From assembly GCA_013399875.1 (NCBI GenBank), contig VXAZ01000289.1, forward strand, positions 1,261,744 through 1,325,743: DNA of 64,000 nt, given 5' to 3'. Below the pieces are notes generated by a model, which was not told the DNA's origin, searched no databases, and worked only from the letters and a program-made list of their open reading frames with translations. Source of the DNA: Gymnorhina tibicen (Eukaryota; Chordata; Aves; Passeriformes; Artamidae). The position numbers and the translations under genes are program-made. Shown here piece after piece: positions 56,433 to 64,000 of this stretch (positions are counted from its first letter, which is position 1; each line of letters begins with the position of its first letter).

Positions 56433-59400
56433 ACAACCAGGCAGCTATTCCTTTTATGAAACATGTAAGAACAATCCTTTGCTAACTGTGCTACAGATCT
56501 TGAAGTTACCAAGAGGAGAAGTTATCAAGAAAAGAGAAGGGAATTCAAATTCAAACAAGGGAAAATTACTCAAAATTCAGCTTTGTTTAGTGATCCAGTT
56601 GATTCTGAAGTTTGGGATTTTCCCATTTGGATTCCCTTTTTTTACTTGGAGAAATTACAATTACGAAGTTACTGCGTAACTGAAGTACCAGAAGTCTTTA
56701 CAGTAATACCTTCAAACTGAGCAGGTATGGAGTGTTTGTTTCCAGCTTTAAGTTGTCCATGGCTGACACTTTTATATAAGAGGTCTCAAAAAGATGCAGG
56801 CAACATAAAAATGGACACGGATATATACACATACACAAAAAGAAACCATCCAAAGAACCTAAAAAGAAAGGTAAAAGTTTAAGCATTAGTTTAAGCTCTG
56901 CTTCAGAAAGGACATATTCTTTGTACACTAGTCTGGCAAGGCATGTCCTTGGACAGTCTTTGGCATGCAAAACCAAGTAGGGGAGGCAGAGTAAAACGCC
57001 CAAAATTAACAACTGCCATTCTTACACAAACTGCTAGGAGCGCTGCCTGAGTTTACAAGGCATGCTCCAAATTAAAATTAACAAGCTAAAATATTTCAGA
57101 CTCCAAGCAGAGTCCACGTAGACTCTCTTCTTCCCTCTAATTCTCCCATACGTGCATCCAATTTTCACCAGTCTGATCCCAAGCAGTCCTTCCTATTGAA
57201 AGATCCCTCTAAATATGCTCTACATGTTCTTCAACCTTCTTTCTTCACACTTGTATCTCTTTAGAGCACACCGTCCCCAAACTGTGAGGGCTCCAAACTA
57301 CCAGAAGAGAAAGATCAAGTATGTTTTTTTTTAAAAAAAGGAAGATAATGAACAGAATCTAGCCAGTAAACTGCCAAATGTCAGGACAGGAAGAAGACAA
57401 AAATGTGCCCCACCCTCCTCCTATGAGAAGGATTATGAAAGTATTTATTTTATAAATATTTTCATTTTGGGAGCTGAAAATGGTCTGGCATTGCTAAATA
57501 ATATTATTATTCTGAAACAAAAGCTTGGCAAAAGACTTCTTGTAAGTACTACATTTTAACTAAACTAAAGAAATAGAAACTAGGATAACCGCATTTTTAA
57601 TTCTTGAAGTTCTCAGCAAAAAAAAAAAATTATCTTTGGCATTTGTCTTGAAGCACATGGGCAGAAATACAAGTATAAGAATTCTCTCCATTTCTTACTT
57701 ACCAGTATCATATACCATAGCACAGATTTCTTAATAATAGAGAGAAAAGACTACTGTAAAATTACTTCCAAAGAAAGAAATTTCTTAATTTTTAATACAA
57801 CTATATAAAGAAATGCTATTAATGCTTAATGATATTAAGATCACACAATATCAACTTCGCTCCAGTGCACATATTAAATATATAATTAATTTTCATATTT
57901 TTTTCTACAAAATAAATCTGAATTATTATTGAATTTGGGCATCTTCCTAAAGGAAATCTCATTTCCTTTACGAAAACTGAATTCTGTGCTCTCTCTTCTG
58001 TTAAAGGCAGCTGTGTATTTTATTTTGGTCAGAATGGCAGAGATTTAGCAATAAGCATTTTCCTCCCAACTGAAAGGTAAGATAAGTTAAAGCTCTGTCT
58101 CTCTCTACAGAGATTTTTCTCCTTATTTGGCCTAAAATAAAAGAACATCCTACCACTCAGATAACCCCAACAACTAAACTAAAAGCATCTATAGAAAGTA
58201 ACTTGCTGAAAAGTAATAGCAAATGTTTGTCCGTTCTTAAGATTTTAAGATACCCTGAATTTGCTTCTCAGTTGACTCCAAATTTCTTGTTACTGAGAGG
58301 ATAAAGAAATTTCCCATCAAACTAACAAAGACTCTTAAACCTAAAGCTATATAAAAATGTTACAATGGGCCAGAGGGAATACAACACATCACTTTGCTAA
58401 TACATTTTCAAAATTCACAAGTAGTATCACACCCATCCCCAAACCTACACATTCAGTCTGGGGTTTTAAACTGCAACTAGTTTTCTCTTGCAGGTCTTAT
58501 TCTAACATTTCTACACTTTTCTGAGTTCCTGACAAGCAGTTATCACCTTGCTCTAGCACTGTACCTCGCAGTGAATAAACAGTGATGGCAACTGAGGTGT
58601 TCTAAAATTCTTGCAGAAGGGCAAATAAGATGAGTAGACATCAATTCTGACCGTCCGTTTTTCAAAGTAGATTCTCCTCTCAAGAAGACTTCAGAAAGAA
58701 AAACGTCATGTGAACCAGAGTAAGAGAAACAATGTTTTAGCAAAGAACAGCCAAAAAGCATGTTTTGCTAACCTCAATTAATTATGGCACCATAGTGACA
58801 CATCTCTCAAAAGGTAATAAATTTCTAACCTATGCAAAATATTGGGCAGGGATTGCAAGACTATCCTGCAAAGATAATATTTTTACAGTCCATTTTTCCC
58901 CTTTAGTCCTAAAGTTTACTTATCTCCTCTACTTAACTTTTTGATTAATGTTTTTATTATTAAAGCAATTTTTCATTTTTGTGATTATTTGCCATTTCCC
59001 ACATTTTATACAGTACAAACCATATAAACACAAATTGTGAAGCAAGTTATTTGAAGTTACCATTAAAAAAAAATCTAGATCTTGAAAAAACTTCCACCCA
59101 ACAACTTCTTGTATCTGAACAGTGACAATAACCAGCCTCCCAACTTGGTAAATGTTTGCTGGGCTCAGAGAAAAGTGCAATTCTGTGCCTCTGCTTCTGA
59201 TCCTGAAGTTCTCTATCCTATGGCATGAAAATATCCTGCATTTGCCAGAACCAGAGTGCATCAAGTGTGACAATGCTGAGCTGATCCAACACCTATACCC
59301 AAGATCCAAAGTCTCTGCCAAAACCACCTGTAAAATTCAATGTGTGAGAGGTTCTCTCAGATGATGCATAACAGATTTGGCTCCATAATAAAGTGGTTGT

Positions 59401-60002
59401 GAGACTGCCAGCATCTCCTCTCAATCTGACAGCTCAACAACCAAAGCACTCCCACCAAGTGGCAAAGCAGCTTCAGTCCTCTCCACTGCTCTGACCTGCT
59501 GAACACAAGGGGCACAGTGCCTGGAAAGACACAGCTCAAGCACTTCTGGACAATATTCCAGGTGAAAAGAGGTGACTGCCTACAGCCTGAAGGAAGGTAT
59601 CCCAGTCCTTTCCCAGGAAAGAGCCAAAACAAGCAGCTTCTCAAATGTGCATGCTGCAAGTAACAAATCCAACTTTAGAATTTAAATCTACTCCTGCTTT
59701 GTAAAAGGACTTGGTGTATTATTCAAGGTCAGGTGTGCTGCTACTGAGTACTGTCACATCCAAGTTCTCAACCTGCAGGCAATTATTTCTCCAATACAGA
59801 AATATACAGGAATATAAATCAAGTGTTACAATGAGACAACAGTCTAACAATAATTTATCATTTCCAATAGCATATTAAGAAGTGACTCTTCAGATAATAC
59901 AAAGTATTAACACAACAGTCTTTTGATTCAAAAGCTGTTTGGAAAAAAACAACTAACTTAGCTTAACTTTGTATTCAGGGGCTAGATCAGGTATCAGCTA
60001 TC

Positions 60003-60420
60003 CTGCGTCATGGTTTAGGAATGGTATTCTCCAATTTAGTGTTCCCACCAAAACCACTTCAAACCACGTGTCACTCGCTCACTTCTCCCTCTTCCCCATC
60101 CCCTCTGGAGGGCTGAGAGAACTGAAGGTACAAAAGGCAAAGATCACAGCTTGAGACAAGAACAATTTACTGGAAGCAGCCATGAGATAAGAAGAACAGT
60201 AACTGGCAACAATACTAACAACAAAAGTATGTGCAAGAGAGGTGAACGATTCATATGCAAATGCTCATCACCACATCACAGGAGTGTGACAACACATGAC
60301 CTCCTTACCCAGACCCAAAAGGGACTCTTTCCCCCTTTCCTGGAAAATGGCATGAGGTAGTCCTTCTGCAAAAACTAACCCTGTCATGGCCAGAATCAGG
60401 ACACCTGTCTGCCTAAAGCC
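60003..60420 (-). mobile_element. Avian LTR-like interspersed repeat, antisense
   Basis: On the plus strand the block starts TGCGTCATGGTTTAGGAATG and continues with GGTATTCTCCAATTTAGTGT, TCCCACCAAAACCACTTCAA, CCACGTGTCACTCGCTCACT, CCCCATCCCCTCTGGAGGGC, GAGACAAGAACAATTTACTG, GAGGTGAACGATTCATATGC and AACCCTGTCATGGCCAGAAT, a recognisable avian repeat. The TG start and a pyrimidine-rich block then a TTTACT (reverse-strand AGTAAA) motif fit an LTR read backwards, so the element is placed on the minus strand. It may belong to the broad group of the 17-18 kb element. The right boundary is uncertain and no internal retroviral genes are seen. Confidence 0.65.
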
Positions 60421-60721
60421 AGCATGAAGTCCATGCTCTGAGAAACTCAAACAAAATTCAATCAGGTGCCTATGCCCCAAACAAGACCTGGACCAAACAA
60501 GAAGGTTGATCCAGCAACGAAACAGCAACCTCCAGCCAGGACACAATTCTGTCACATACAGTTTCATGATGCTGAACCACAGAAACAGCAGATTTTTCAT
60601 GAAGGAGTAACACAGTCTTGTAGATCACATTACGTTTTCCATGACACTACTATGTGACAAACTGTATGTATTTTAGTATTTAAGGATTAAAAGAAAATAC
60701 TTGTTTTGTATCGTTAACATG

Positions 60722-60761
60722 GGGAAAAAAAAAGAAAAAAAAAAAAAAACAACACCCCCCA
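60722..60761. repeat. A-rich tract followed by poly-C
   Basis: GGGG, then two A runs separated by G, then CAACACCCCCCAC. This is low-complexity sequence with no retroelement body clearly attached. Confidence 0.8.
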
Positions 60762-63429
60762 CAATGGTTATGCTTCATATGTACTCATTCTACTTGCTTG
60801 AGACTGGGATGCAGGCGTTTAGATACATAATTTATAGTTACAGTCTTCTTTAAATAGAAAATTAAATCAAATCAGAGGTATGAATTCAAAACATATTAAG
60901 CATATTAAACCTCTGTTCCTTATGGGAATCAAGTTAAAGCTGCTTTAGTTCTGAATGACAGCATCCATTAAACTTTGATGTACTTCAACTGATGAGCTTT
61001 AATGTCTTAGATGTCTTACCTCTACTTAAACAAGCTAATACACAAGCCTGTAGTTGCAAGTGTAAATTGAGTCTAATACCACGGTCCAAATGAGAAACAT
61101 GCCTGCAGACAGGAGGAGATAATGTATTATTTTAGCGTTTTAACTTCCTTTTATTAACTTGAGTTTGTTTAAAATAGCAAAATTTGTGCACATAGGTCAG
61201 GTTTCTTATATACTGTTTTCAGATATGATTAATTTAGAAATATTACTCTTTCAGTTTTTACTCAAGAATTATTTCAATAATTAGTCTATTGATAGTTATT
61301 TACAAAATTCAGCAATTCACTCTGGAAGCACAACATTACAATGCTCGTAGTGTTCATTAACACAATTACCCGTTAAATTTGTTCTGCTTTTGCTCATAGG
61401 TTTCCACTTTTTACCCAAATTTTCTGCAATCTTCAGTCACACGTTAGACAAATCTAATGTGTGAAGCAAGCTAAAACAAGATGTTCACTGGCAGTCTCCC
61501 AAGTCATTAAACGCCTACCACAAGATTCCTCTCATACTCTCAGGATCAGACTGCAACTAGATAAAAAAAAGTCAGTTTGTAATCTAAAGCCTGCTATTTC
61601 CTTATGCTTCTATTAAATATTAAAAATCCTTTAATGAGACAATGAATACAGCAAAATAGTATTTCTCTCAATAAGGACCAGTACAGTTCAGGAAGGCTCA
61701 AAAGGTGGCCTAATGCAAGTTACAAAATTTGGTAAGCAAAGAGATAAAAATATAAACATGGTATGGTAAATATGGTCTTACAGCAACCCATAGACTCAGA
61801 ACAACATCAGTTTTGTAAGAAAGCTTTGGAAACAACAGTAGGTTTTTATTAGATGAAGAAATTAGTAACTGGTTAATATTTACCAACATAAGAGGCTAAG
61901 CATGTGGCACCACGCATTTATCTTCCACTTAATATAATCCTTCTCTAAAGTAACTCTGACTGCAAGCAAATGGGCAGTGAACTGACTTTTTGCCCAAGGC
62001 AGCAAAAGCCATGAGGCCCTGAAAACAACATACCACAAACACTCACATTAGACTTTCTTCCTGAGAACTGACTGAAGACACTGCCCCAGATGTTATGCAG
62101 AAAGGAGTAACTGGAAGTCTCTCAAGACTCTCAAGTCCTGCAACAGAACTTTTCCAGTATCTCATTAAGCATGCAATTAGCAGCAGCAAATAACATTTTT
62201 CTAATCCCAGCCAAAATCACAGCATTCATTTATGCACATCTTCCTTCTGAAACAACAACTTTGGACTGCCTGAAGAAAAAGAAGTACATCTTTCAGAAGC
62301 TAGCTAAATTTCTTACACAACAATGCTATGACCCACTAAGAATACAGCAAGCCTCCTGCATGTTTACTGCTTCTAATTTTCTAGTCTGGGCACCAGTGAA
62401 GACCTGATTATTCACATAAACCATTTAGCTATTTATAAGAACACCACTGCAATAAAAACACAAAATACACGTGTGTCCCTCATCAAAGAACTCAGAGCTG
62501 CTGTACTTGATTGAGACTCAAGACTCATTCCAAGTCTGCTTACTATCCTACTCCTGATGTAGCTGTGGCAAACACCTCAGGAAAACAGGTTGAGCAGTGC
62601 ACAGACAGTACAAGCCTTTTGTGATATGAGCAGTCAGCTTCCAGCAACTCACCAGATCAGGGATTTAAGAACCAGAGATTGATATGTTCCTTCAGTTGCC
62701 TTAGTTCTTCTGTTCTGATAAACACTGAATAACAATTCCATAATTAACTTTTCCATCTAAGTCTGTCATTTTAGACCTCCCACATCTTCCTTCAGCTTCT
62801 CTCCCTTCCAACCCACAGATTCCCAGTCTATTTTGTCTCTGTTCATACAGAAGTAGTTTTCTATCAGCAACTTTTTTGATTCCCCTTCTCTCTACCTTTA
62901 CTAGTGCTACTGTGTCCTTTCTGAAGTGGAAAGAGATCAGGATAGCACAAAGACACTCATCATCTGAACACACCAGGGATTTAAGTAGTTGACCAAGTCT
63001 GATTTGCTCTCAGGTCTTGACTTAAGAAACTCACTGGAAAATCATTCTAGTGACTTTGAATTTGCTTTTTTGACTGATCCTAATCTTGGAGCTCTTGACA
63101 GAAGAGCGACAAAGATTGTCCCCCGACCCTCAAATTGCACTGACGTAATGGTCATTCAAGAAGCCACTGCTGTCTGTAAATAGGTAGGATAGTTTCTCTC
63201 CCATTTCCATTACATTAAAATTCAATGATGATAGACATAAACATAATTTTATTACACAAGCTGCAAGTATTATGAGATCTTTTGCACTTCTGCACAGGTT
63301 AGCAAAGAAACAAAATTTCAGGCTAAGCAATTTTTTATCATCAAACTGCCACCTGGTGCCTCATTTTCCCTTGGGAAAAAAAGAACAAAACTATTTGAGC
63401 ATACTCTGTAGAAAGACCTTTAGAGCTAT

Positions 63430-64000
63430 TAAATGATGCAGGTCAGAGACAGCTCTGGCACTAAAACAAAGGAGAAAGTGTCCCTCATTTTCCCCTGCTT
63501 AATTCAGTCCCTGAAGACAAGGCTGACTTCTTCTGGGGCAACGGGCATGAAACTTACTCCAGAACAAGAGGTAGGAAGAACGCAAAGGAAAAGCTGGTCA
63601 GGAGAACCATCCCAGGGAGAAGGAAATCCACATGGCAGCCATCAGGAGGAGAGGGACACGGGTGCATCTTACCAGCTGCTCTGCTCAGCAACACTGAGCA
63701 GGAGAAATGGCAGAGCCGGAATCAGAAGTGAGGATAACTGCAAGACCTTGGAGAAAGATGCTAGACCATGGTGAAAGGATACATGGACTACAATGGTATA
63801 TCAGTGACGAGGAATGCAACTGGCTGTGGGAACAGTAGGGAAGCGGGAGGGAGAAAAAAAAGCAGGGAACACTAGCAAAGCTGAAGACAGAAAAAATGGT
63901 GTTGGTGAGGTGAGGAATGGGATATGGAAGAAAGAGTGTAAAAAAGAATGAACTACGTAGGAAGAACAGAGGGAAGGAGTAGTGGAGGGGAAAGCAAAGG
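63430..64000. other. Purine-rich, relatively GC-rich segment without an identified gene
   Basis: The plus strand is strongly enriched in A and G (many AGGAGA, GAAGAA and GGGAGG words) from about 63430 to the window end. An open frame at 63433-63774 (113 codons) has biased composition but no recognisable domain, and there are no splice or start features to support it. It could be the edge of an unidentified repeat that continues past 64000. Confidence 0.35.

Noticed and set aside
58929..59327. 132-codon open frame on the minus strand, with adjacent frames up to 59659
   Set aside because: No recognisable protein family. It lies in the CDK19 intron without plausible splice structure.

Overview
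The window is intragenic vertebrate DNA, almost certainly from a bird. It is AT-rich and intron-dominated, with GT-AG splice sites. It carries several CR1 LINE fragments with typical avian CR1 3' ends and two avian LTR-like repeats. No bacterial-type operons, ribosome binding sites, CRISPR arrays or tRNA/rRNA genes were seen.

The only gene supported is the Mediator kinase CDK19, on the minus strand. Four coding exons are visible in transcript order: 50807-50697, 39940-39800, 10411-10354 and 9101-8970. By family comparison they are exons 3 to 6. They encode one continuous 148-residue stretch of the kinase domain, from the end of the alpha-C region through the hinge, the catalytic loop (HRDLKPAN), the DMG motif and the APE motif. 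Reading phase is kept across all three junctions. Residues that differ between the paralogues ([22 protein letters not shown]) fit CDK19 rather than CDK8. The first exons lie beyond 64000 and the C-terminal exons lie before position 1, so no promoter, start codon, stop codon or poly-A site of the gene is inside the window.

The rest is intron. Positions 1-8969 are the 5' part of the intron after the DMG exon. Positions 9102-10353 are a short intron (1.25 kb). Positions 10412-39799 are a 29.4 kb intron, 39941-50696 a 10.8 kb intron, and 50808-64000 the 3' part of the intron preceding the LLRELK exon. Recognisable intron contents are CR1 fragments (about 7.3-7.9, 12.1-12.4, 12.75-13.7, 18.9-19.3 and 52.0-52.1 kb), LTR-like elements (17.2-18.1 kb plus; 60.0-60.4 kb minus), three probable fossil SINE pieces (2.3, 34.1 and 43.1 kb), a 19-bp minisatellite (25.9 kb) and A-rich tracts.

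The clearest anomaly is a direct duplication of about 528 bp (12556-13082 and 13084-13611) whose copies are separated by a single N. This looks like an unmerged contig overlap rather than biology. A second lone N at 47265 sits in an A-rich tract. I found no undescribed coding system. The most interesting leads are the ancient SINE remnants held in CDK19 introns and the long stretches with few recognisable repeats.
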